A model generated the notes under the pieces. That model was not told the DNA's origin and did no database searches. It saw only the letters and a program-made list of their open reading frames with translations. The position numbers and the translations under genes were made by a program. 64,000 bases of DNA. Source: Anodontia alba. Its lineage: Eukaryota > Mollusca > Bivalvia > Lucinida > Lucinidae. Positions 54,321-64,000 of the stretch are shown piece by piece. Numbering within the stretch: position 1 is the stretch's first letter; the number at the start of each line of letters is the position of its first letter. Location of the stretch: contig OZ024828.1 in NCBI GenBank assembly GCA_964016985.1, positions 84,832,308 to 84,896,307 of the forward strand. Reading direction: 5' to 3'.

Positions 54321-55330
54321 TATAGGCTTTATCACTTATTTATTTGTTGCCCGTAATGATTCATGGATGAGTGAGAAGACCTCCGCGCGGACTGAACAAA
54401 TTATACGTTTTACCACTATGGAAGCTATGGCCGAGGGCTGGGATCCCGTAAAGCTAGCTTTAGGCCCCAGTAATTTATTACTGACCGTTCCAAGGCGGTA
54501 CATTCATTGTGATTTTATTAAATGTTCTGTAGCGTTTCACTTACAAGTAAAACCGAGACTCCCATTTTCTTATCTGTAGTGTGTTCTTTGTTTCCAAAGG
54601 CAATCTTTTTGACGTTTATTTCTCTTTTAACAATTATGTAAGTTTTAGATATGTTCAGTAACGTTTGGGTAACAGTTGCCACCGTTTTGGGAAAGGGTTA
54701 CCAAAACACCAAAGGGCCAACTCTGCTTGCCAACTGTTCTTTTTTTGTGACTGCTTACTTGCATTTGTCAGTCTTTCCCTTTGATGTTGAGAACTTGTAA
54801 TCTGATTGTATCAAATCCTGAGTTTACTTATTCACTTGCAATTAAACCTAAACTTAAACAAAACCGTAATGGTTTATTTCACATTGTCTCACGCAGTTTT
54901 CTGAATACCAGTGTTCACTCAGGAGTGTCCGCCGGAGCATGTAGAATACAAAAGTGATACTAGGAGAAGAAGTGGAGAGATGGGAGGAAGGCAGAACGCG
55001 GTTTCAGAGAGATCGACACATTTCATCTTAAATATCATAAACAATTTTGGTCACTTGATTGACAATTCCCGGGTCAAAGCATTTTCATCCCACCCACCAC
55101 TTCGTCCTGATTTAAGGAAAATGGATATGATTTTAAGGGAGGCGACTCTTTTAAAATTGTTTTGGTTCCCTTCTGAAAAAGGATAGAAAAAAAGTTGTTG
55201 CCCTTCGTAGCAAATTCTTTCCTTTTAGAGTAGACCCCTTTCACACACGTGTGTTTACCTGTTTTTCCACATGTATTATTTAACACCTCGACAACTGGAC
55301 ATTCAAAAATTCAACATTATATAGGGCACT
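54321..55330. other. retroelement-flanking sequence, no gene
   Basis: Holds an inverted TTGCCTTTGGAAA repeat near 54586, an AACACCAAAGG stretch, and a CAAATTCTTTCCTTTTAG piece near 55211 also seen at 24350. No gene recognised. Confidence 0.4.
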
Positions 55331-57060
55331 CCCTGGACTTTTATGTTACCTTTATTTACACATGTGGAAGCGGATACGGCGGGTAAGCAGTCTTACCGAT
55401 TTTGAAGTCGAACAGTCCGTAGGCAGCAACAAAATTAAGGACCTCTCACCATTCGTTTACTAGTCAAAAAAGGTAAGAGAAAAGTCCAGGGAGTGCCACA
55501 ATCACAAACCGCAGCCCTTCCCAGACCCCAAGAGGAAGAGGAAACCGACAAATTTAAACAAGCACAAACCGAACAAACGTACGAAAAGCACTAAGATTAG
55601 CTCTCTCTTCCCCAAGCGAGGTAATCGCAATACTAAAAGGACTGAAAAACACAAGAACAAAATGACATAAGGTTAAGACATAAAACAAATCGCCTCGTAG
55701 AAAACCAAGCTATATAGAAGATAGTAGTTTTTCTATTGACCGCTCCTATGCGTTTTCTCTTGTTTGGTTTTATCGGTTTCCTCTTTCTCTTTGGTGTCTG
55801 GAAAGGGCTGCGGTTTGTGATTGTGGCACTCTCTGGACTTTTCTCTTACCTTTTTTTACAGCTAGTATATAAAAAAGGTAAGAGAAAAAGTAAACATAAA
55901 AATCAAATTAATCACTATAATAAACAAAGACGAGTACTCTTGACTAATTCTACTGTATGCCAGAGTAAATGAAAACCAATAGTTGAACCACCAAAACTAA
56001 ACCAAAGACATATCAAACTTATAACAAAAACATTTATTTAGTATAAATTCCAAAGACATATCGTCAAGCCCCAACCCACTGGTTAAAGTTTTACGAAGAG
56101 GCCGTCATTGAGTCTGAGGCCCGAACCGCCGTCGTGCAATTAAAGAGTGAAGCATAGCCATCAGCAATGGTTAGGTTGACAACTAGGCATGCAGTCTGCC
56201 GCGTAATATCCAGGCTATAGCCAATTCTTTTATAACGGTTAATAAGTTTTCTGAATTGCTCCGAAAAGTTAGATTTACCTACAATTTTTCTAAATCTGTA
56301 CACTAAGTCACTAAGATTTGAAGAAGCTCTGGCGAATCTAATAAGTTGAGATATGTATACCCCATATGAGGTACGCCGGGGGACATCGCCATCCAGAAAA
56401 GGGAAATTGACTATATCAAAATCAAAATCGTCCCGTTTATCATAAATTTTGGTGGAAACTGTACCATTAGATATACATAGATTCAAATCCAAAAAAGGTG
56501 CCTCGGTATCGGAAGAATTTGCTCTATTTAATTGGAGTTCTAAAAAAAAATAATTGTAAAAAAGGTAAGAGAAAAGTCCAGGGAGTGCCACAATCACAAA
56601 TCGCAGCCCTTCCCAGACCTCAAGAGGAAGAGGAAACCGACAAACCCAAACAAGCACAAACCGAACAAACGTACGAAAAGCACTAAGACCAGCTCTCTCC
56701 TCCCCAAGCGAGGCAACCGCAACACCAAAAAGACCGAAAAACACAAGAACAAAACGACACACGGAAAGACACAACAAACCGCCCCGCAGAATAAACCACA
56801 AAGCAACAAAGAGTAAGACTAACACCGGTACCACCGCCTTAGAACGGTCGGTAGAGCAAACCACAGGGGCGCCAAAGCACCCCCACAGCCAGCCAACTCC
56901 ACCCTGGGTCTCGATGCTACTCTTAATACAGAAATACATAAAAATTCGGTTCGCATAAAGGCTCCTAACTCAGTCAATGCATCAAAGTGAAAACATAAAA
57001 ATCAAATTAATCACTATAATAAACAAAGACAAGTACTCATGGCTAATTCTAAACCTTAAA
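55331..57060. repeat. mosaic of repeated retroelement blocks
   Basis: AAGGTAAGAGAAAAGTCCAG and GGAGTGCCACAATCACAA, with CCCAGACC-CAAGAGGAAGA, occur at 55470-55640 and 56560-56730, and inverted at 55770-55880. AAATCAAATTAATCACTATA recurs at 55902 and 57003. The blocks surround the RT fragment 56095-56560. Confidence 0.7.
56095..56560 (-). pseudogene. reverse transcriptase C-terminal fragment
   Basis: LQLNRANSSDTEAPFLDLNL, then KIYDKRDDFDFDIVNFPFLD and SYGVYISQLIRFARASSNL. This is the conserved region after the catalytic motif in the same RT family as 52955-54320. The open frame is 282 codons, but its first half (56560-56939) is repeat sequence translated by chance. No palm domain is present, so it is a 3' relic. 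Confidence 0.75.
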
Positions 57061-57424
57061 TGACTTTGAATACATATACGTGGCTTCTTAAATGCATGTT
57101 ATTATTTCTTCTGTAAGAAGCAGTATTGAGAACGATAATCTTGGCAGTAAGTTTTCTTGAATTTTCAAAGGGCTGATTTTACGAAAAACCACAACACGCA
57201 TTTACTACAAGTTTTTTGTTTTTTTTTCTGTTTTGTTTTGTTTTGGGTTTTTTTTATCTGATGTTTCTGGTTATTACTATAGATGCATTACTAGATGTAA
57301 GTGATAAGTCAGGCAGAGAACATGTACACGGCTTGTAAAAAGACTTCCATATAGAAAATTCACCCCATATAAAATATATAGGTTAACACTGTTTTGCTTT
57401 GAAATGAGTAATTATAAAAAAAAG

Positions 57425-57470
57425 GGGGGGGGGGAGGGGCGGGGCGGAGGGGGGGGGGTGGGGGCGAGTA
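57425..57470. repeat. G-rich tract
   Basis: Runs of eight or more G separated by A or C, with G-quadruplex potential on the plus strand. Confidence 0.85.
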
Positions 57471-58091
57471 ATTCATGCTGTAGAGGAGCAATTTAAAACA
57501 AGTAAGAAGTAAAATCGGGACGGTGGTTTCACGGGTATTTCCCGACCGATTTTTCCGAGAACGGCTCTTTGTTTCCCGCACCAGGACAGTTGGCGTCTTA
57601 GAACCAGAATTGCTAACTGTCTGCGCCACCATGTTCTGAAAGTTGTTTCTTTGGAATTTATGCTAAATAAATGCTTTTGTTATAAGTATAGAATTTTATA
57701 CACCAAAAACATTTTTCCAAACAGACTCTATGTTAAACGAACCGTCATGCCACCTATATTGATTTGAAAATCTAGGCCTGAACTCATGTTCTTGGCACGA
57801 GAAATCCATCGTGAGAATGAGAAAGTGGGTTTTGTGCGCCAGACTATTGAAAATCGAGATAGGGGTTTTGCAATGTCAAAATTACGTCGGCGCGACGCGG
57901 CGTTGTTTATTAGTCATATTGATATCAGGGAAACAAGACACCATAAAACACATGTACTGAACAAGGCATTATCCGTCCGCACGATAACTGCATACTGATC
58001 GTTTCCTGGTTTGAGTATAAGAAATGCACCTTCGTAAAAATGAGGTAACAAAAGAACAAGACTGAAAAAAAATATGTTGACCTAATATCCC

Positions 58092-58093
<2 letters not shown>
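57471..58093. other. possible decayed SINE and unassigned frame
   Basis: 57475-57632 read on the minus strand starts GGTGGCGCAGACAGTTAGC, weakly A-box-like, so it may be an old SINE. A 70-codon plus-strand frame at 57786-57998 (MFLAREIHRENEKVGFVRQT and on) is unrecognised and may be chance. Confidence 0.3.

Positions 58094-58148
<55 letters not shown>
58094..58148. repeat. (GT)n microsatellite
   Basis: About 27 GT units. Confidence 0.95.
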
Positions 58149-58153
<5 letters not shown>

Positions 58154-58324
58154 ATCCTGTACTTTAAATAAACAGTGACGCCACGTCACGTTCTACGGCG
58201 TCTGATCTGGGTCCACACTGTTTCCCACAAATACTTTGGACCATCACGAAAACATGCCTATATAATTTTAACCCCCTTAAACCCCACCTTTATATAGTAA
58301 AACTGGGGTTTATAGTGGTATACA

Positions 58325-58441
58325 TTATTTTTCTTATTTCTGCTCAAAAACATAGATTGTGGGTACTTGTTAGAACCGCCTCGTCGAGGCGATTCTAAGG
58401 AGTACCCACAATCTATGTTTTGAGCAGAAATATGAAAAATA
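58325..58441. repeat. FB1 hairpin, CATAGATTGTGG subtype
   Basis: TTTTTCTTATTTCTGCTC; AACATAGATTGTGGGTACTT pairs with AGTACCCACAATCTATGTT around CCTCGTCGAGG. The lead-in CTTAAACCCCACCTTTATAT is shared with 20416-20436. Confidence 0.92.
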
Positions 58442-58657
58442 TCAGAATTTTTTTATCTGAAAAGATCATTTTTGGTGGTAAAATTTGAATAGGCATGTTT
58501 TCGTAATGCAGAGCGATTTTAAATTTAAGGGGTGTCAGGTTTGTTTTACTTTTTGTCAAGTTTAACAAAAGTTCCTGTATCTTTTTTTTACTTTCTGCTT
58601 CGTCTGATCTGGGTCTATATTGTTTGCAAATTTGGGTTAAGTGTAAGATTCCGTTCT

Positions 58658-58820
58658 GTATGTATGTATGTATGTATGTATGTATGTATGTATGTATGTA
58701 TGTATGTATGCATGCATGCATGCATGCATGTATGTATGTATGTATGTATGTATGTATGTATGTATGTATGTATGTATGTATGTATGTATGTATGTATGTA
58801 TGTATGTATGTATGTATGTA
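58658..58820. repeat. (TATG)n microsatellite with central (CATG)n
   Basis: About 40 tetramers; a block of five CATG units (58709-58728) sits in an otherwise pure TATG array. Confidence 0.95.
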
Positions 58821-59889
58821 TTCTTATCTAATTAATATATGTGGGGCGAAATAAATAGTAGGCGAAACGACAAGGGGACATGGGGATGGGGACGGGGGGG
58901 GGGGGTAGAGAGAGTAGCGTCTTAGGGCCGAAACCTCTAGGGAGGAAATGGTTTAGGGGCAAAACAACTCGGATTTCAACATGACCAAACTGAAATAGTG
59001 CAGTGAAAGTCTTCCAGAACTAATAATTATTTTAAAGTCAAAGTATATTATCATGCAAATAGGCCTATAGATAGAATCTAGTGCAGTGAAAGGCTGCCAG
59101 ATGAAAATGTTGAAACTGATCGAACTGCTTAATGTCTGCCCAAGTCTTCAAAGCGGACATGCTTTTGGAACTCAGGGGATTACGTCAAAACCCCAACGTT
59201 TTTCGTCGGAAAACGGAGAAAAGTGAAATGCGTTCACGAATCATCATAGGACTATTAATGTTATTATTCACGAACTCTTTTTACTTATCATTTGCTTTCT
59301 TTCAACGATATAAGGAACATTTTGAGCAGTATGGCATCTGCTATCAGTGACGGTATGAACTATTTAAGAACTGTCTTGGGACTGAATTGCTTCAAAGTAG
59401 ATATTAATTTAATAAGACAGAACTAATGATTAAGTTATATTCAAACAGAATATTTTGTGATTATCCCAGAAACGATAGAATCATCTATGTCATATGTTTT
59501 CGTGACCGGCTTCTATCTACACAGCATCTGTTGAACTCTGAAATAATCAACAACAACAATTCAAAGATGAAATCCTTATTGATTATCAGTCCTTTAACAT
59601 CGATGAACGATGTATAATCAATTAGTAATCGCTCCAAATTGAAAGAAGATCCATGAATGCTCTGCTTGCTGACTGACAGATTTTCTCTAAATTCACTAAA
59701 ATGAAAATAGGCTTATCCTAAATGCGAGCACAGCACAGACCTATCTGTAGTCTCTTCAAAAGTCCTTCACAGCATCATTAAAGAATGAATATCAGTAATC
59801 AGCAAAATATGTTCGTGACACTTATTGACACTTCATGACGCTTATTAGTGAGACCCAGATTTTGTGAATATTGATACCCAGTCAGTTCT
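58821..59889. other. intergenic sequence, no gene
   Basis: A G-run at 58897-58905; a 72-codon frame at 59132-59350 (MSAQVFKADMLLELRGLRQN and on, with a hydrophobic stretch) is not recognised and has no supporting context. Confidence 0.35.
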
Positions 59890-59940
59890 GCCAACTTCCG
59901 GTGACAACTTCCGGGAAGAAAAAAGGAAGAAAATTGGTCA
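59890..59940 (+). promoter_or_regulatory. candidate THOC7 promoter: paired ETS motifs
   Basis: ACTTCCGG occurs twice (59894-59901 and 59907-59914), followed by ATTGG at about 59933. Paired CCGGAAGT sites and a CCAAT box are typical of TATA-less housekeeping promoters. They lie about 400 bp above the proposed first THOC7 exon. Function is inferred. Confidence 0.35.
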
Positions 59941-60296
59941 GAGCGATTTCTGCTGAAAGTATATATCCTTTCATGTTACTTTTTCTTGATCATATTCTCT
60001 GCCGTAGAGCTCACTTTGTTTGCGACACGCGAAGCACGTCTCGAGTTGTGCTTGCTATAAAACATGGTTACACATGAATTAAAGTAAAGTACCAAGAGCT
60101 TTTTAGGAAGAAGAATATTTCTGAGAGATTTAACTAGTAGCAAGAAACTACTGTCACTTCCACATTGCGTCATAGAATTAACATTGTGTAATCAGTATCA
60201 GTTGTTTTTAATCACTTAACCTATGCTCAAAACATATTGCCAGCCACTTTAACCACAGGTAATTGGCTTGCTTTAATATTGGCACTAACTGACAAC

Positions 60297-60357
60297 ATGT
60301 CTGACATCTTGGTTTTGATGTCACAAATGAGTGCTCAAAAATGCGCAACATGGACAG
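60297..60357 (+). CDS. THOC7: probable THOC7 exon 1
   Basis: A short open stretch starting at ATG 60297 (or an in-frame ATG at 60327) that ends G|GTATGT in phase 1. This is exactly the phase needed to form the Asp codon that opens exon 2. From the second ATG it would read MSAQKCATWTDEVIKKR, and the TDEVI junction resembles vertebrate THOC7. There is no independent proof; another upstream exon could be used instead. Two ETS-type motifs lie about 400 bp upstream. Confidence 0.4.
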
Positions 60358-61155
60358 GTATGTATTGAAGCGAGAATCATATAGTAAATCTTCTAGACAG
60401 TGGGAGAGGCTTAATTATTTGTTGAAATTTACTGCTATAAATAAAAGTAAAATATTTGCAAACTTGATGTAGAGACGGAACTGGCAAACTGTTGGCTGCC
60501 TTGCAGCAATAAACTATTTGACTTGGACATACGATCAGTATGTGCTTGCAAAATAGAATTTTTTTTTTTTTTATAATTTGTTACAACAATTAATACCTGA
60601 CTTTTGAATACACTTCAGTGCAGGTCCCTTCCAGTTCAATGAAACTGCAAGACAGTAAACAATGCACAGATAAAATGATTTTTTTTTTTTTTTTCAAATG
60701 AATAAACATGATAAAACACAGAATATTTATAAGGTAATCGATTGTTAAAAATTGCCAATCCATGATTGTTTTTCTATTGTTTATCGACTAATTAACTGAT
60801 ATTTTGATTAATCGCACCAGCCCATGTCTCGTCTATACTAAACAGATTACGAGTTCCTACCCTAGAAACATGCAGGAACATAGCATCCCTAGTAATGCTA
60901 TACAATATTCATAATGCCCATGTCTGAATCAGTCTTCGCTTCTACATCAACCCCCTCTGCACAACAGATTTTCAGTACCATTTTGCAAGGATCAATGCTC
61001 CTGAGTATCCTTTATACCCCAGCGCAGCAAGACTGAGGATTGATTTGCCCCCTGACATAATCTCCAGCCCATACCTGGAATCATTCCAGGTATGGTTGAA
61101 ATAGAAAGTGTGACAGTATGAGATAAAAGTTATAGATAAAAGTTACAGAAGTGGC
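60358..61155. other. THOC7 intron 1, no gene
   Basis: AT-rich with T-runs (60558-60572, 60680-60695). Nothing recognised. Confidence 0.4.
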
Positions 61156-61368
61156 TTAACCCTTGTCATGCTGAGTAAATTAAGATGCCACGCCCACTTC
61201 TAATTGTCAGCCAATCAGATTTCTTGATCAAGATTGTTGATATAAATTCTCATACTGAATGATAAACAGTGCAGATCCAGATCAGTTGGCTTTTTGAGAA
61301 TCCAACTGATCTGGATCTACATTGTTTTCAAAGGCAGGGATATCCAGATTCAACAGGACAAGGGTTCA
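61156..61368 (-). repeat. MITE M1 copy, inverted
   Basis: TTAACCCTTGTCATGCTGAG to CAACAGGACAAGGGTTCA; stem CAGATCAGTTGGCTTTTTG / CCAACTGATCTGG. The right TTAA is mutated to TTCA. Confidence 0.88.
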
Positions 61369-61559
61369 GATCAGATAAGATGATACTGTGCAGATGCATA
61401 GGATGATATGATTGTGTGCATTTTCAATATGCCCAAAGAAAGGTCTTCTCTTCTAATGCCCCATAGTTATGCCCAAAGAAAGGTTTTCTCCTCTGACGGC
61501 CCATTGTTATGTGTTACAAATTTCTGTCAAAGCTCTAAGTATGAAGGGTAGCCAAATTA

Positions 61560-61620
61560 ATATTTTTCATATTTTTCCATGAAAACATGTTTTGGGTACT
61601 CATTAGAAACACCTACAGTA
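61560..61620. repeat. FB1 half copy
   Basis: ATTTTTCATATTTTTCCATG then TTTTGGGTACTCATTAGAA; the right arm is missing. Confidence 0.6.
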
Positions 61621-61760
61621 CACCATGGTTGTGGAAATACTATTCCCAACTTGTCCAAATTGTCCTGTTTTCCAGAAGATAAGTAAGTAAGCAATTTCAA
61701 TTTACTTGTCCTGGGACAAGGACTTCATAGCTCTAGCTAAGAGTATCCAAAGAATATATA

Positions 61761-61865
61761 TATTTTTCTTATTTCTCAAAGAAAGCATATGTTGTAGGTA
61801 CTCTTTAGAAGTGCCTAATGAGTACCCACAACAATCATATGTTTTCTTCGAGAAATAAGAAAAAT
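61761..61865. repeat. FB1 hairpin element
   Basis: TATTTTTCTTATTTCTC to GAGAAATAAGAAAAAT. ATATGTTGTAGGTACTC pairs with GAGTACCCACAACAATCATAT; the loop is shortened. Confidence 0.85.
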
Positions 61866-62075
61866 GACATTTTTCGGGCAAGTAAATCTTGGTTGGACAA
61901 GTGGATTTTGACTATTTACAAAATGTACTTGCCCTTGGACAAGCAATAAAACTTGATAATTCCACAACCCTGCTACAACATAATGTTTTGTTGACAAGTA
62001 AGAAAAAACATCAAATTTTTTTGGCAGTAAAAAGCAACTTAAATGGAGCTGTGTTCCATTTTTGAATTCATTCAG

Positions 62076-62196
62076 ATGAAGTTATCAAGAAGAGATTGCT
62101 GATCGATGGCGATGGAGGGAATGATGACAAGCGACTCAACAATCTGATACGGACATTTATACGATGGTGTAACAGCAATGAATCTGCTGAAGAAAA
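62076..62196 (+). CDS. THOC7: THOC7 (THO complex subunit 7), exon 2
   Basis: A 121-nt exon (ATTCAG acceptor, GAAAA|GTATG donor), phase 1 in and 2 out. It encodes (D)EVIKKRLLIDGDGGNDDK followed by RLNNLIRTFIRWCNSN. This matches the N-terminus of THOC7, a subunit of the THO core of TREX that couples transcription to mRNA export in the nucleus. The invariant RLLIDGDG and the FI-WCN motifs are present. The coiled-coil bulk of the protein must lie beyond the right edge. The gene is divergent from the ATXN7 homologue, as in vertebrates. Identification rests on about 40 residues, but they are highly conserved. Confidence 0.93.
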
Positions 62197-62582
62197 GTAT
62201 GTATATCTAGGGCTTTGCAAACTATTTTAATTTATTTTGTTTCCTTTACAGAATTTACAATTTTTTCTTGAGATAACAACCCCAGTGGTATATTTGTCAA
62301 AGCACTGGCTAGTATTACCAACTTTTCAATTTTCTGCAGGGTATCTGCACATGACAGTCACTGCATCCAGATTTGTTCATTTCTGAATAAAATGTTAATT
62401 TAGGCTTACCTGTCTTGTCCAAAATTCCACACAAGTGTGGTGAAAGCCCTATTACAGAAATCGCAATTGCCGACTGTGAAAATTCTAATTTTACTGTCTT
62501 CTTATATCTTATATTATCATGCAAATCTGATAAGTCTGCTTCAGTCACAGTATACAATGTTCAGTAATAAGATTGATACACT

Positions 62583-62801
62583 TCAGCCTCTTTATAACAC
62601 GGTTCGTTATAACACGGTTTTGGATATAACACGGTTCTAAGATGGATCCCAAAAATGTATAGATTATATTGAAAAATGACCATAAATGGTCATTTTTCAA
62701 TATTATCTATACATTTTTGTTTGGATATAACATGGTTGTTTAACCAACACGGTTTATGCTATGGACCCCAACAATAGTGTTATAAAGAAGTTGTGGTGTA
62801 C
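62583..62801. repeat. palindromic MITE M3, copy 3 (inverted)
   Basis: CAGCCTCTTTATAACACGGT to TTATAAAGAAGTTGTGGTGT; stem GATTATATTGAAAAATGACC / GGTCATTTTTCAATATTATC around ATAAAT. Confidence 0.9.
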
Positions 62802-62929
62802 TTTTTTTTTTGTAATCCATAGACATTAATTCTTTGCTTGCTGGGTAATTTTGCATGCTTTTTTGTCGTCTGTGAATTTTTTTATTACAATTAACTTTTT
62901 CGAAAAAAATCTTTCAGGAATACCATCAA

Positions 62930-63000
62930 ATTGTCAAACAGTTTGGATTCAGATGAGACCTGATCTGGGTCCAAACTGTTTGCAAAGGTTATCAGCAGAC
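62930..63000. repeat. compact hairpin with GCAAACAGT-type core
   Basis: CAAACAGTTTGGATTCAGAT with GATCTGGGTCCAAACTGTTT; GCAGACGAC at the right side, as in M5. Confidence 0.65.
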
Positions 63001-63135
63001 GACAAAAGTCACCACTAAAGGGGAAAGAGGTATTGTTGCTCAGAACGGCCCAAACCATTGTTGGGCCAAAACAGAGTAAACATTATCCCATCTGTATCAA
63101 AACCACTTTTCACACTTTGGATCATTTGGCAAACT

Positions 63136-63378
63136 GGACCCAGTTGTTCAAAACTAACAATGTCGTTAGTTAACGTATCATTAAAACTTCGATCAATAAA
63201 TATGACATATATGCTAATATTTTTGCTGAAAAAATGTGAGTAGCTTTTGCATTTGCAAAAGCTACTCACATTTTTTCAGCAAAAATACCTGTGATTTAGA
63301 TATTGTACTTACTAGAACATTTAACATTTTGATGATTAACAAGCTTGTTAAGCTAACGATGCTTTGAACAACTGGGCT
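63136..63378. repeat. palindromic MITE M4, copy 4
   Basis: GGACCCAGTTGTTCAAAACT to CTTTGAACAACTGGGCTC. The stem is GCTGAAAAAATGTGAGTAGC / GCTACTCACATTTTTTCAGC. Confidence 0.92.
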
Positions 63379-63614
63379 CTTTATGTGTGTAAACCTGGTT
63401 AAATTACACAGAGAATATGCATGCCTCTATGTATATTGATTATTGACCGGGTCACTAAAAATGTAACAATCTCAAATAAGATGTCTAAATTTCCGTTTCT
63501 TCTTGTAAAAGGGATCTGAAATGAATTGAAATCTAAGATAGGAAGGTTTTACTTTAAAAATGACTATATATAAGCAATGAATAAAAAATGTGAGTTTTGA
63601 GGAGAAATACTGCT

Positions 63615-63828
63615 TTAACCCTTGTCATGCTGAATAAATTGAGATACCACACCCACTTTTAATTTTCAATCAATCATATTACTTGAGCCAGATAATTGAC
63701 ACAAATTCACATGCTGAATGGCAAACAGTGCAGATCCAGGTCAGTTGACTTCTTCAGAAGCCAGCTGATCTGGGTCTACACTGTTTGCAAAAGCAGGGTA
63801 TATCTGGGTTCAGCAGGACAAGGGTTAA
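63615..63828 (-). repeat. TTAA-flanked MITE M1, intact inverted copy
   Basis: TTAACCCTTGTCATGCTGAA to TTCAGCAGGACAAGGGTTAA, TTAA at each end; stem CAGGTCAGTTGACTTCTTC / GAAGCCAGCTGATCTGG. Confidence 0.92.
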
Positions 63829-63907
63829 CAACAGGTGACTGTGGATGGATTTTTTATTATTATACCCAGAAAATAGGATTTGGCATGTTATTCATTCATA
63901 TTTGCAG

Positions 63908-64000
63908 AAAGAAAAGAAAACAGATAGGATTTGACAGTTCACTCCGAGTGGCAGAAAAAGAAAATGATTCAAATGAAATGCAGTATCCTGATTTATGGGA
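63908..64000 (+). CDS. possible exon at right edge
   Basis: A TATTTGCAG acceptor is followed by a frame that stays open to the window end only in the phase required after THOC7 exon 2. It would read KKRKQIGFDSSLRVAEKEND. This does not resemble the next conserved segment of THOC7, so it may be chance, an alternative exon, or part of another gene. Confidence 0.15.

Noticed and set aside
56561..56939. First half of the 282-codon minus-strand frame, with hydrophobic stretches like membrane segments
   Set aside because: This part is the repeat block also present at 55470-55640 and 55770-55880; only the downstream part is RT-like.
58532..58854. Cys-Met-Tyr-Val repeat frames
   Set aside because: Translation of the (TATG)n microsatellite.

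Overview
This is metazoan nuclear DNA, AT-rich and repeat-dense. It carries pieces of two conserved protein genes with GT-AG introns, set in a large excess of transposable elements. The repeats suggest a heterodont bivalve mollusc: ACAAGAGG...GCTCACCTGAG elements with tandem cores, tRNA-derived SINEs whose tail reads GGGCCGTAAAAC, and foldback MITEs with a CAGATCAG hairpin. The species is inferred from repeat style, not proven.

Gene 1 (minus strand, 38165 to 2855, continuing past the left edge) is an ataxin-7 (ATXN7) homologue. Seven coding exons join in phase into 704 codons: 38165-38078, 37914-37846, 34025-33921, 16638-15319, 7905-7823, 5745-5456 and 3011-2855. They encode a short N-terminus without polyglutamine, a C2H2-like zinc finger, a long Ser/Thr/Pro-rich linker, and the SCA7 domain with exact Cys-X10-Cys-X5-Cys-X2-His spacing. 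Ataxin-7 anchors the deubiquitinase module in the SAGA co-activator. Gene 2 (plus strand, right end) is THOC7, a subunit of the THO/TREX mRNA export complex. Its exon at 62076-62196 is clear; a first exon at 60297-60357 is probable. The two genes are divergent, the same neighbourhood and orientation as ATXN7 and THOC7 in human 3p14.1, but here about 22 kb of repeats lies between their starts.

Layout. 1-1.8 kb: 145-bp tandem array. 2-8 kb: ATXN7 exons 7-5 with MITEs and a nested hAT-like insertion. 8-15 kb: three more hAT-like elements with 8-bp target duplications, one with a transposase N-terminus. 15.3-16.6 kb: large exon 4. 16.7-33.9 kb (intron 3): tandem arrays, SINEs, hairpin MITEs, a solo LTR and a mariner relic. 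34-38 kb: exons 3-1 and a CRE-bearing promoter. 38.5-60 kb (between genes): a TTAA-flanked long inverted repeat inside a SINE, two large 166-bp-unit arrays (41.8-45.3 and 46.2-49.3 kb), Penelope-like retroelement remains, and long microsatellites. 60-64 kb: THOC7 with more MITEs.

The main unexplained signal is modular repeat architecture. Several elements share the same two ends but carry unrelated tandem cores, and several TTAA-flanked MITE families with different ends carry the same central hairpin. No prokaryotic feature, CRISPR array or functional tRNA/rRNA gene was found.
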